Under the pieces are notes generated by a model. That model saw nothing but the letters and a program-made list of their open reading frames with translations. It had not been told where the DNA came from and searched no databases. Position numbers and translations under genes: made by a program. A stretch of DNA of 64,000 nt from Linepithema humile. Taxonomy: Eukaryota > Arthropoda > Insecta > Hymenoptera > Formicidae. Shown here piece by piece: positions 16,074-26,691 of the stretch (positions within the stretch are counted from its first letter, which is position 1; each line of letters begins with the position of its first letter). The stretch covers positions 42,748,931 through 42,812,930 of the forward strand of contig NC_090128.1 in the NCBI RefSeq assembly GCF_040581485.1. The letters are read 5' to 3'.

Positions 16074-18151
16074 TTTGACTCCTCCCTTCTCTTTCTAAGT
16101 TCACTTGAGCAACCCGTCTTTCACGCCTTTGCCGGCGCCGTTCTTCGATCGCGATTGTGGTGGAGACGACGATTTAAGGTTCACCGTCGAAGAGAATTTT
16201 CTCCAATCAAGGATAAATCGAGTATTGCACCACGTAAGGCATTAATCGGCCAGACTTCTAGGTTTTTGGTGTCGTATCAGCAAAATTTTATTTATAAACT
16301 TTTGTACAATCTTTATTGAAAAATTGTATTAAGCGTTATCATGAAAATTTTTTTGGCGAAATTACAAATATTTTTGCTTTGTATATTTAAAAATGTTGTT
16401 TAAAAATTGGTTTCTATAATTTTACGTTTTACTATACTAGTTATTATTAACTGTTTAAGTACCAAAAAACGCGATTGCTTCTTCTGTGTGATGTCGAGTG
16501 CCGTAGCGGACTCACTCATTCTTAGGAAGTTAAGATAATCTTTTATTTATATGGGAAATGGTGAATAGAGATTAAACATAAAGCTATCCTTAAATATTAT
16601 ATTGAGCAATAAGATAAAGGAAGAAAGTGTGACAGCGCTTGTTAATATTCTTTTACACGAAGCACTATCGTGTCGCTTGACATTTTTCACATGCATTTTT
16701 TGTGACCGCCTTCAGCACTTAAACGGTAGGTCGTTCAAATTGGCTTTTTATAAACGATAACACAGAGAAACACACACCGATGACGCGATATTATATTCGC
16801 AGCTCAAAAAGTTTAAAACGACAAAAGCATGTCGCTTTATTTTTTACCGCGCTCACACCTCGCGTTTAATACGTCGTTATCAAGGCACCATCCATGTAGC
16901 GTGAAAAAAATACGGATTTTGTATTGCAATAAAAATGCATCACGGCCATTAACAGGGCTCGGGGAACATAGCAAGGAGCAGGGAGGACGCGTGCATAAAA
17001 ATCGACGGTTATGCGTGCCGATAAATTTTTCATACGTCGTCGGAAAATGCGCAGATGACGTCGCCAGTGTAAACCCGGGGTGTTACATCCATTTTACGTC
17101 GCGCAACCACGACGCCACATAATTTGAATAATAACGGGGCCACTGCGCTCGTTGTAATGCGTCCGAGACTCTCTCATTATACCGATCCGGTGTTTCCTAA
17201 ACGCAAAAAGGCAAACTGAACTTCATTCCGCGAAGTGCGTGTGCACGCCATTTCCGCGTTCCACGCCGCGTTCACATTGTCACGTGTTTCTCGTGCTTTT
17301 CGCTTTTCTCTTTCTCTCTTTTTTTTTTCTTTTTTAGGTCAACGCATATCTACGCGAGAAAAATAAGTTACGGGGTCGCGTAGAATGTAGCACAGAGTTG
17401 GACAGAAAAATGTTACCATATACATGTTATTTTGTCTGTATATTAGGTGTTTTTTAACGTGTCCGACTTGAATTTAAACCACGATTTTTCGAACCGATTT
17501 AAAGTTAATTTTTCCAAACTTTGAGATATAGATTACTCCGTAAATTATGAGGGATTAAAAATCTTGCGGAAATAGATGGCCAGAATATTGATTACTTTTG
17601 ATATGTTTTCAATATATTCTGTCAGATATTGAATTTTTGTATGTATCTATACATGCGTGTGCGAAATACAATTATATGTGATGTTTTTTGTTGCTAAAGC
17701 CACAAAAAATTACTGAATGGTACGGACGTGTTATTAATTAATTAAGGTTGATTTGAAATAGTTTATATTCGTTTTGCGGTTTTAAATTTGCAGCCTTGTA
17801 TTGCTAAAAAACTATCATGGAAAATATCGATCGAGATTACAATCGGGTAATACTGTGACGTAAAATAGTTACAGCTCGGGGACAAATTTCGAAATTTACT
17901 ATGTTGTGTTAGAGCTTTTTATCGGTGAAATTCAGAAAAAAATATCAAAGTCGGCCGAGAGAGCGGATTTCAATAATATCCGAGAAAAAACTGGTGCATT
18001 AATTATCTGTTAAAAAGCTTTTTTTTTACATTTTATCCCATGTTTCTTACGTTTTGTGGTTCTTCTGGCCATTTCTGTCTGCTTTCCTTCCTCCTTTTCA
18101 CATAGTCGTAACATTCACAACGATATACGTTTTTAAGGCTAGAACGCGGTG

Positions 18152-18395
18152 TATCAAGAGACACGGTAGTGTCTCGCGCCAAGTTCACGCGCAGCGCAAG
18201 ACCGACCGTGTATCTTTACGCGAGCACATGAGCTGATAGGAGTCGAGATTTTCATATCTCAATAATGCGTGGACCGATCGAATTTATAATAGGCTCAATC
18301 GATAGAGCACATGCGATTTACATAATAAAAGTATCTTTACTTTTTTTGTACATGCTTTCTAAAAAAATATATTAATTGCCAAAGTTTGCCAAAGT
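18152..18395 (+). repeat. Dispersed repeat, copy 1 (partner at 63205-63445, inverted)
   Basis: The first 85 bases or so (from TATCAAGAGACACGGTAG through the CGCGAGC block) match the reverse complement of 63361-63445 with about one mismatch. The remaining 150 bases are clearly alignable but much more diverged, apart from a block reading TAATAGGCTCAATCGATAG that is identical in both. The conserved core contains short inverted repeats (AGACAC/GTGTCT and ACACGGT/ACCGTGT). There is no coding frame. It is probably a mobile-element fragment or a structured non-autonomous repeat of a family I do not recognise. Confidence 0.75.
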
Positions 18396-18809
18396 CGAAA
18401 TATGCCGAAATCTATGTAAGTCTTGGTCGTCGTCGTCGTCTGTTCGTCATCCTTCTCTAATATATAAGTTTTTCCTTTGTCAACTAGAAGCATCAAAATG
18501 CGACATGGTTGTCCTTTTCTACATCCCGTGAAATGTCGATTCCCGCATAAGAGCGTCTTTTTTCTTTCCTTTCTTTTTCTAAAAGATGTCTGTTCTTTTC
18601 CAACATGGCGGCGCTCAGACCTGTCAGCTCGCAGCTTTGATGATACTAATCACATTGATATAATTAATATCGGTCGTAAAATGTATATGTAACGTGTTGT
18701 GGAGACGAATAGAGATAGTGTATATCAAAATAATAGTATTCTTTATAAAAAAAATTTTCTCGTCTTGAAGTGCAGAAGTGTAGCAACACACATGCTGACA
18801 ACACTCTTA
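18396..18809. other. Anonymous spacer
   Basis: Contains a short GTC trinucleotide run near 18426-18440 and otherwise unique AT-rich sequence. No gene seen. Confidence 0.5.
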
Positions 18810-20693
18810 AAGGGAACGTTCACAAGTGTCCCCTCCCGATTTGATTCTCCTTGAAATATGTTGTAAAACATACAATTTGAGAAGACACGTATTTTTTTAT
18901 AGTGGTCCTAACTCAAATTTAAAGGGTGAAACACCCTTTTGAAAAAAACGAGTTTTTTCTTTGTGTGTAACTATCGCCAAAACCGTAGGAGATATAAAAA
19001 AATGTTTCAAGTAGAAGTTGTATGGCTTGTAATGGGCTTTATAACTGTGTAGTTGGATTTTCAAAAAATGTAATTTTTTTTAATTTACTCTTACCCCTTG
19101 GTATTATTTTTTCGAATTTCAAAATTTTTGTAATGACAAAAGTTGTAGCATTTTTTACGCTGAATTCAACCATATATGATTTTATTATGTTCCGAAATCG
19201 CATCTTTCAAAAATAAGTCATCAGTATCATATTATATGCGTCGCGCTGCATGACGCATTGTTTATACCGCACTTGTGTTGCGCAATAGTCGTTAAATAAA
19301 TATAAAAATGACATGTTATCACATATTTAAGGAAGAAAAGTTAACTAAAATTGTTGCTAAAGCATCCCTTCCACATTACACTCTTATAGATAATCGCTGC
19401 ATTTCGTATGCAGCGCGTTGTCATATACAAGTTAGTTATCAGCGCATATTACACTTTGAAGTTTTGCTTGCAGTGACCACAGGAAAATAATTTATGAAAC
19501 GAAAACAGTGAATGAATCAATCTATTCAACATATATCCACCCTGACTCTACTCTCTTGGCCCGACTTGACTGACAATGAATAAAATTCTGTACATACTCT
19601 TTTTCAATAATTTTAATATACTGCGATATATTCTACATACTATTACATTCTATTAAATTATTACGATTTTTTTAAACTATGGTATATAAAATCTTGAAAT
19701 ATAAAATGTATATTATAAGTATAATTATAATATATTGATACAATAAATAAGCTTTTATATATATATAAGCTTATTTATATATATTATAATTATACTTATA
19801 ATATACATTTTATATACCATAGTTTAAAAAAATCGTAGTAATTTAGTGGAATGTAATAGCATGTAGAATCACAGTATATTAAAATTATTGAAAAAGAGTA
19901 AACTGTACAGAATTTTATATTTTATTTCATTCTCAATCAAGTCGGGCCAAGAAGGTAGAGTCAGGGTAGATATATGTTGAATAGATTAATTCATTCACTG
20001 TTTTCGTTTCATAAATTATTTTCCCGTGGTCACTGCAAGCAAAACTTCAAAGTGTAATATGCGCTGATAGCTAACTTGCATATAACAACGCGCTGCGCAC
20101 GAAATGCAGCGATTATCTATAAGAGTGTAATGTGAAAGAGATGCTTTAGCAACAATTTTAGTTAACTTTTCTTTCTCAAATATATAATAACATGTCATTT
20201 TTATATTTATTTTGCGACTATGCACAACACAAGTGCGGTATAAACGGTCATGCAGCGCGACGCATATAATGTGATATTGATGACTCATTTTTGAAAGATG
20301 TGATTTCGAAACATAATAAAATCATATATGGTTGAATTCAGCGTAAAAAATGCTACAACTTTTGTCATTACAAAAATTTTGAAATTCGAAAAAATAATAA
20401 CAAGGGGTGGGGGTAAATTAAAAAAAATTTCATTTTTTGAAAATTTAACTACACAGTTATAAAGTCCATTACAAGCCATACAACTTCTATTTGAAATATT
20501 TTTTTATCTCCTACGGTTTTGGCGATAGTTACACACAAAGAAAAAAACCGTTTTTTTTTCAAAGAAGTGTTTGATCCCTTAAATTTGAGTTAGGGCCGCT
20601 ATAAAAAAATACGTGTCTCCTCAAATTGTATGTTTTACAACATATTTCAAGGAGAATCAAATCGGGGGAGGGGACACTTGTGAACGTTCCCTT
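18810..20693. repeat. Giant inverted repeat (about 0.94-kb arms, 1.9 kb total)
   Basis: The left arm starts AAGGGAACGTTCACAAGTGT at 18810, and the right arm ends with its reverse complement at 20693. The arms can be aligned over nearly their whole length with scattered substitutions and small indels. They meet near 19760 at a palindrome (AAATAAGCTT...AAGCTTATTT, 19745-19776). No transposase is encoded. Small frames starting at 19022 and 19308 on the plus strand recur on the minus strand at 20285-20479 and 20016-20288, as expected from the symmetry. The element may be a foldback transposon or an inverted duplication. A target-site duplication is not evident. Confidence 0.93.
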
Positions 20694-21177
20694 GTTAGTA
20701 TTCTGTAGTTAGTGGACAGAAAGTGTACTTTGTGCACATTGGTGGAATCGGCAGGTATGTAATGTTTATAGAGAAGAAATGTCTAACACTTGGATTGAAG
20801 CTGACGATACGCTAATTAAAAAAAGACAATGGCCTAGAGGTGCTAAAGATGTTTTTGTCATTCTTACAGAAATTTGATCAAAAGTAATCTGTTTTTATAT
20901 ATGAAAAAAACGCAATAACTTAAAAATACAGATGGTTTTTTATACCCTTTTTATGATCACTAATAATTTTCTTATAAAACATGTTGTAAAATATAAAAAA
21001 AAATTATTAGGTTTGTATAAATTAAGATTTCTATAATCAAAAAGAGGATCGTCGTATTGAAAATATGACGGGAGTGATGGTGGGATATTATTACCATTAT
21101 TTTTACTAAAAAAAAAGAATCATATTTATTAAAATTATTTTTACTAAAAAAAAGAAATGATATCTCACAAAAAAACC
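20694..21177. other. Spacer between two large inverted repeats
   Basis: Holds a 32-codon ATG frame at 20779-20877 that begins MSNTWIEADD and ends at TGA. It has a protein-like composition but is too short to assign. The rest is A/T-rich and grades into the poly-A/T-rich repeat family that follows. Confidence 0.4.
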
Positions 21178-22218
21178 TTTTTTTTAAAAAAAGGTAAAAA
21201 AAGGGCGCCAAGTACACGCCTTGTTATATTAAAAAAAAGTTTTCCTCATAAAAAAACCTTTCCAAAAAATTGTTTTTTTAAAAAAAGTTTTCCTCATAAA
21301 AAACCTTTTCAAAGAACTGTACTTTCAAAAATATATTATATTAAAAAAAAGTTTTTCTCACAAAAAACCTTTCCAAAAAAATTGTACTTTTAAAAAAAGT
21401 TGTATATATTAAATAAAAATTTGCTACATATTCTGTCTATAAAAGAGGTGATATCAGAAAATGACGCCAAGTTTAAATAAAGAACCTTTCAAAAAAAGTT
21501 GCATGTATATCTAATTATTTATTTAAAAATGATATTTATGTTTATATCTAGTTAATTCTTCTTAAGTATACTTTTTAAAATAATTGCATCTGTATCTAGT
21601 TATTTTTTTATATCTGTATCTAGTTAAATAAAAAAATTTTTCAAATTTAATCAAAATAAAAAAATATTACAAAATTTCGCAAAAAACTTGGCGCTGCTAT
21701 AAAATAGCCTTCATTGCTCTATAATATTTTAAGATGTATAATAATATTTTAATAGCCTTCATTGCTCTATAATATTTTAAGATGTATAATAATATTTTAA
21801 GGCTATTTTATAGCAGCGCCAAGTTTTTTGCGAAATTTTGTAATATTTTTTTATTTTGATTAAATTTGAAAAATTTTTTTATTTAACTAGATACAGATAT
21901 AAAAAAAAATAACTAGATACAGATGCAATTATTTTAAAAAGTATACTTAAGAAGAATTAACTAGATATAAACATAAATATCATTTTTAAATAAATAATTA
22001 GATATACATGCAACTTTTTTTGAAAGGTTCTTTATTTAAACTTGGCGTCATTTTCTGATATCACCTCTTTTATAGACAGAATATGTAGCAAATTTTTATT
22101 TAATATATACAACTTTTTTTAAAAGTACAATTTTTTTGGAAAGGTTTTTTGTGAGAAAAACTTTTTTTTAATATAATATATTTTTGAAAGTACAGTTCTT
22201 TGAAAAGGTTTTTTATGA
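21178..22218. repeat. AT-rich foldback repeat with CTTGGCG boxes
   Basis: The right arm at 21800-22218 is an almost exact reverse complement of 21294-21710. The 89-base centre continues a 48-bp perfect tandem duplication (21703-21750 and 21751-21798). The left side extends beyond the palindrome to 21178 and contains degenerate units of roughly 55-60 bp with AAAAAAAGTTTTCCTCATAAA motifs. Conserved GC-containing boxes punctuate the AT-rich sequence: ACTTGGCGCTGCT at 21686-21698, TGACGCCAAG at 21462-21471, and GGCGCCAAGTACACG near 21204. Inverted counterparts lie at 21811 and 22041. The same three boxes, in the same relative order, recur at 61108-61545. Confidence 0.92.
21703..21798. repeat. 48-bp perfect tandem duplication at the foldback centre
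   Basis: Two identical 48-bp units beginning AATAGCCTTCATTGCTCTAT at 21703 and 21751. Confidence 0.93.
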
Positions 22219-22746
22219 TCATAAAACACGGGAAAAGGAGGATTGAGGAAGAAAGAGTCAGCAGCGAAGCAACGAGATTTACAAGACCCCCTTTACTTTA
22301 TTCCGCTTTACCGTTTATGAATTATGAAATCATTCCAAACGTCGCACCGCGTTTTACAGTCGCGCATTAAAGTAGAAATATTCCTTTTTCCGCAATTATG
22401 CTTCATAAGGTCCTACGCGCGATAATGTCTCGTAAAGTGCCCTTTCGCGTAATGGGAATCCGTGTGTAACCGCGGTCTCGCGAGAAATTATCCTCGCTTC
22501 GTTCCCTTCTTTTAAAATAAATTTTTTCACTGTGAGATTAATTTTCGAAATTAATATCTTTTCCGTTTGACGATTCAAGTGTCATTTCAAGATAATATGC
22601 ATTTTTAAGTCCTGGGAAATATTTAAACTAAAGATCTTTTTTGAAGATTTTTGCTATTTGCGATGTCAAGTTTAAAATGTGAATTAAAAATGTCTGGATA
22701 TGAATACTTATATTCATTACAATCATTTTAAATTGATTAATAAACA
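22219..22746. other. Anonymous non-coding DNA
   Basis: Unique sequence. No gene or repeat recognised. Confidence 0.5.
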
Positions 22747-22826
22747 TTAGGTTGGTGCAGAAATAATTGCGGTTTTTAACCAAGTTTAAAATAACGAAAA
22801 CCGCATATATTTTTGCACCAACCTAA
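22747..22826. mobile_element. 80-bp mariner MITE (MADE1-like, cecropia/Hsmar1-type ends)
   Basis: The left end reads TTAGGTTGGTGCAGAAATAA and the right end finishes GCACCAACCTAA, giving roughly 30-bp imperfect inverted repeats with the GCGGTTTT/AAAACCGC block, separated by a short centre. This matches the well-known termini of Hsmar1-type mariners, and the 80-bp length equals that of the primate MADE1 derivative. TA follows the right end; the left flank is CA, so one copy of the TA duplication has probably mutated. It is too short to encode anything and must have been mobilised by a mariner transposase encoded elsewhere. Confidence 0.9.
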
Positions 22827-24767
22827 TAGTTATTAACTATAATTTGTATCTGAGAAAGGGTCGCTGTTTTTTCTGCGACTCTTAGTGATCTTTATAACTC
22901 ATTATGACTTATCGAGCGAAGAAATTACGCGAAATTCACCGCAGAATCGTTACGGCAATTGCTTCTTGCTTTACTTACTTTGTGTCGCTGAATTTCCTCC
23001 CTCATTCCGCGTTATTTCGCCTCGAAAGAAGGTCGAGCAGCGAAGTGCACCCTTGAGGATATTCGTTGTCATTACTTTAACGACGGCATAAGTGACACTC
23101 GAATCGTCCGATATAGTTTCGCGTGACCGATTACGAGATGTTCGGATTCGTGCTTATTTCAGAATATTCTTTATCGAAGTTGCAAAAGAACATTTGCAAC
23201 ACGCTCTCGAGAGGAAAAAGGTGAATCATCAGAATCCCCATGCAGCGGCGAGTAATGAAAGAATAATGACCGGCTCTTACGAGTGAAAAAAGGCAACCAG
23301 CGAGAAAAACGAGACTACGAGAGGATGACGGCAGAAAAGGAGACTGCGAAGGACTCGTCGAGGACAGAGGGATGAGACGAGGAAGATGCCGGGCGCAGAT
23401 CCGCAGAAGGAATAAACGAGAGCGGCAGATCGCGCGGGGCAGTTTCGCCGCGAGATGGGTAAACTTCCAGTTAGCGGGAAGCAGTTTTGCCGTGTTTCTT
23501 TTTTACGCGACCCTCAATCCCCTTGTCCGATCCGTTTTGTCTCTTTTCCGCTGGTGGCTTTTCGTGTCTTTCGTGGCTCGCTACGCAGCCACGATATTGC
23601 AATATTATCGGCCGCAAAGATACGTTGAAAAAGACGTATACAGCTTGCGTTTCGCCGTGTCTCATTGGTTATGCTGCGCGAAAGTTTCTGCTTCCTTAAA
23701 AGGAAGGATAATGCTGCTAATACGAGGAATGGTATCGGTATGCGTGCAATATAATTACGGATTTTGCGATGAGAATTTTATACGATATGCAGATTTTTTG
23801 AAATTAATTAATTAAAATATGTGGTGCAATATAACGAAACATATTTATTTTAATATAAAATATACACGATAATTCAACGATATAATACATAAAGGTACGA
23901 TCCGCGAAGCGTTTTTCAATTGTTTTTGCGGCGCGATGTATCTCTACCCAATTTGTCGATGCCGACCAATCAATTTATCTCACATTTTAGTAATGTCGCT
24001 AATCGTAAAAAGCCGAGTTATATAAAAACAATGTTTTTTGAAATAATAATATTGTAATAAAATTAAAATAAAAGAAAATAGTAATGTGTAATGTTAAGAA
24101 AATTGCATTGATTAAAAATGCGTAAGCGCTGAAAAATTTTAAATATTTAAATTATTACTTCATTGATAATTTCGAGGTTTTTATTTATTTTTTCTCATAG
24201 CAGAGTTTAGGAGCGATAAAAAAGTGTAATGAGATTTTTAATGAAGCTTTTTATGCTTTGTCGAAAGCTGAATTTCAATTTACAGTGTTTACATTATTCC
24301 CGCAAAACGTGATTGAATGATTACAAACGAAATTTACGGTAAATCATTCGCGGAACAAAACTCGGCCGCTGGTGGATGATATATTTATGGAGCGATAAAT
24401 ATATCGTTCCACCAATTTTGTTTGTTTTGTAACCTCTGTATGTGCGTTTGCTCGATTCTTCACCAGGCATTAAACTCGGGCTTTAAATTCACATCATTCA
24501 CTCGTGGCGTGCACGTACATGGCCAGTGACTCGATGTGCAATAAACATTGTATGTGCACGGCAAACTATTACGCCCGGTTAAATTACGATTAGCGCAAGG
24601 CGTTTATCTTCGACATGCAAAATGTAACGCCACATAATATTAGTAATGTTCGGAGCACCTGTCGGAGGTAATTCCGGACACAAGTGCTACGGACGCGCAG
24701 TCAATCTTAGCCTCATCCCTGACTTACGTCAACGTCAACCCCCCTTCATTCTCCGGCTATGCTTAAG

Positions 24768-24817
<50 letters not shown>

Positions 24818-25424
24818 CCTCTCTCTCTCTCTCTCTCTTGCGAACCTCTCCAGGCTGTTTCCTCTGAATAATACCGACCGAGATGATAGAACAGACTGGT
24901 TGAATATCGATGGAGCTTAACCCAGCAATCAGGCGGTAGTTTCCTTCGAATGGAACTCTCCGAATCTCTGACGAGGCAGCAAAGAGCCTCATTTGATGTT
25001 CTAAAGAAACGTGGAAAGCTGCAGTGTCATTTCGACTTCACGGGATTTATGGCGGAAATAACGAGGTAATATTGTATTAGGGTTGAGAGGGAGTCAATTG
25101 AAATCTTTGGATTAACGATACGCTGATTTTCTGACGATTAAATTAATTATTGTCACTTTGAAATGATTTTCTTAGACTAATAATTATTATTTCTATCAAT
25201 TTTATCGTAACTATTAATTTGTTATTAAAATATTATCTTCCGTTATCTGTATAATAATTTGTTATATTTCTTTGACGTATTTTATGGAATGCAATTATAG
25301 AAGTAATCGCGAAGTAATAATCTGCTTTGTTATAATGTAATTTTATTTTATAACTTAATCGCATTATTAAATGTCCCGGCTATTCGTAGATAATTAGTGA
25401 TAAATCGAGAATTTACGGCTAGTA
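22827..25424. other. Anonymous non-coding DNA
   Basis: No supported gene. A 147-codon ATG frame at 23372-23815 has no recognisable domain and an erratic, Arg-rich then hydrophobic composition. A (CT)n tract lies at 24770-24839. Confidence 0.5.
24770..24839. repeat. (CT)n microsatellite, slightly interrupted
   Basis: About 34 CT units with two small interruptions. It causes artificial Ser-Leu and Arg-Glu frames on the two strands. Confidence 0.93.
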
Positions 25425-26691
25425 CAGTCTGTCAAACAAGAGCGTCGGCTAGATTATTTTAAGAAAAAATTGCTAGAGGGCTCCACTATTATGGTATTCG
25501 TTAAGGAAGGGGGAAGACTACTACGCTTTATTATAAAAACGCCAGTATTATTTTCCATTGTGATAAGAATACGTGATTTATAAAATGAGTGCGTCGTATG
25601 TTAAACGTTTTGAGGCAGTGTTCTTGTGTACTCACAGTAAAGGACCTAAAATGACTTATAAAGCTGCTGCAAAATATATGCATAAGTCAGAAGACTTTGT
25701 ACGGAAGTGGGTAATACGATACAAAGAATTAAAAAATGTTGACGATTTGCCCGAGAGAGGAAAAACGCGAGGGACGTCAAAAAAAGAAGATAAAGTCATT
25801 TTAGAATTATTTCAGCAAAATCCTCTGTTGACATTGCGACAAGGACAAAAGTTATTGGCCAAAAAGAAAGTAAACATAAGTATAATGACTCTAAAAAACC
25901 GATTACATGAGGCGAACATCTCTTGGCGTAGCACGATACTGAAACCTTTCCTCAAACCAGAGCATGTCGAAAAGCGACGTTTATGGGCTACGCAAAATTT
26001 AAATCGTGATTGGACCAATATAATTTTTACTGACGAAGCGTCTTTTTACACATGGGTTCCTGCCAAACACGCATGGTCTTTTCCGGGAAAATCGCCTTTA
26101 CAGCGCACTGTTAAACATCCAATTAAGGTTCACGTTTGGGGATGCTTCAGTTTCTACGGTTTTGGTTCTTTACACTTATTTACTTATAATCTAAATGCTG
26201 AAAAGATGCTCGAAATCTATCGGCGAGCATTATTAAAGTCTGCTGAGAAATGGTTTGGATCAGATAATGAATCGTGGATACTACAAGAGGATAATGATCT
26301 GAAACATCGCAGTAGGTTGTGTACTGCATGGAAAGCCGAAAATGGTATTCAGACTTTGGATTGGCCTGCGCAGTCGCCTGATGCGAATCCAATTGAAAAT
26401 GTGTGGGCCATTATTAAGAAAAAGCTTCAAGGAAAGCGTGTGTTCACGTTAAAACAATTGTGTCGCCATATCCTAATTATTTGGCGGTCATTACCCCAAC
26501 AATATGCAGAAAATCTTACAGAAAGTATGCCAAGACGATGCCAGCGAATTCTCGATAATAATGGAGACTGGACGACTTACTAAGTAAATGCGTAATAGTG
26601 TTTTTAGTACACTTTAAATTAATCTATCAATTTTTGAAAAATAATAATTTTTCTTTCAGATATGCAGACGACGCTCTTGTTTGACAGACTG
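25425..26691 (+). mobile_element. Complete Tc1-like DNA transposon (1,267 bp)
   Basis: Perfect 23-bp terminal inverted repeats start CAGTCTGTCAAACAAG at the left and end with the reverse complement at 26691. The element is flanked by TA on both sides (25423-25424 and 26692-26693), the target duplication expected of the Tc1/mariner superfamily. CAGT termini are typical of Tc1-like members. One uninterrupted transposase gene fills most of the interior. Intact ends, target duplication and frame together indicate a structurally autonomous copy that inserted fairly recently. Confidence 0.97.
25585..26583 (+). CDS. Tc1-like transposase (DD34E), 332 residues, intact
   Basis: This enzyme binds the terminal inverted repeats and performs cut-and-paste transposition into TA sites in the nucleus. 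The frame is open from a GTG at 25573, but a eukaryotic start is the ATG at 25585 (MSASYVKRFEAVF). The N-terminus has a helix-turn-helix (about residues 20-48, TYKAAAKYMHKSEDFVRKWV), a basic linker with ERGKTRGTS in the GRPR-hook position, and a second helix-turn-helix (about 80-112). The catalytic core shows IIFTDEASF (D150), WGCFSFYGFGSL, LQEDN (D236) and SPDANPIENVW (E271). There are 34 residues between the second D and the E, as in Tc1. Length is within the usual 330-350 range, and there is no frameshift or stop. A TATAAAAA motif about 50 bases upstream (25532) may be its core promoter. Activity cannot be proven from sequence. Confidence 0.96.
   Translation: MSASYVKRFEAVFLCTHSKGPKMTYKAAAKYMHKSEDFVRKWVIRYKELKNVDDLPERGKTRGTSKKEDKVILELFQQNPLLTLRQGQKLLAKKKVNISIMTLKNRLHEANISWRSTILKPFLKPEHVEKRRLWATQNLNRDWTNIIFTDEASFYTWVPAKHAWSFPGKSPLQRTVKHPIKVHVWGCFSFYGFGSLHLFTYNLNAEKMLEIYRRALLKSAEKWFGSDNESWILQEDNDLKHRSRLCTAWKAENGIQTLDWPAQSPDANPIENVWAIIKKKLQGKRVFTLKQLCRHILIIWRSLPQQYAENLTESMPRRCQRILDNNGDWTTY

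Larger units (their letters stand above)
14251..18151. other. Anonymous non-coding DNA with simple repeats
   Basis: No supported gene. It contains (AAT)n, (TA)n, a 22-bp tandem duplication, a G-rich run and a (TC)n tract, listed separately. The stretch 17440-18000 is AT-rich and could be an old repeat, but I find no partner copy in the window. Confidence 0.55.

Noticed and set aside
17440..18000. Possible old transposon end (TATTAGGTGTTTTTTAACG)
   Set aside because: No partner terminus, target duplication or second copy in the window.
20016..20479. Minus-strand frames in the giant inverted repeat as independent genes
   Set aside because: They mirror the plus-strand frames of the opposite arm and show no recognisable domain or clear selection. 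Kept only as a finding to test.
23372..23815. 147-codon ATG frame
   Set aside because: No domain, erratic composition and no splice context or relatives. It is consistent with chance in a CpG-rich stretch with few stop codons.
25573..25584. GTG start for the transposase
   Set aside because: In a eukaryote the in-frame ATG at 25585 is the plausible start, and the four extra residues add nothing conserved.
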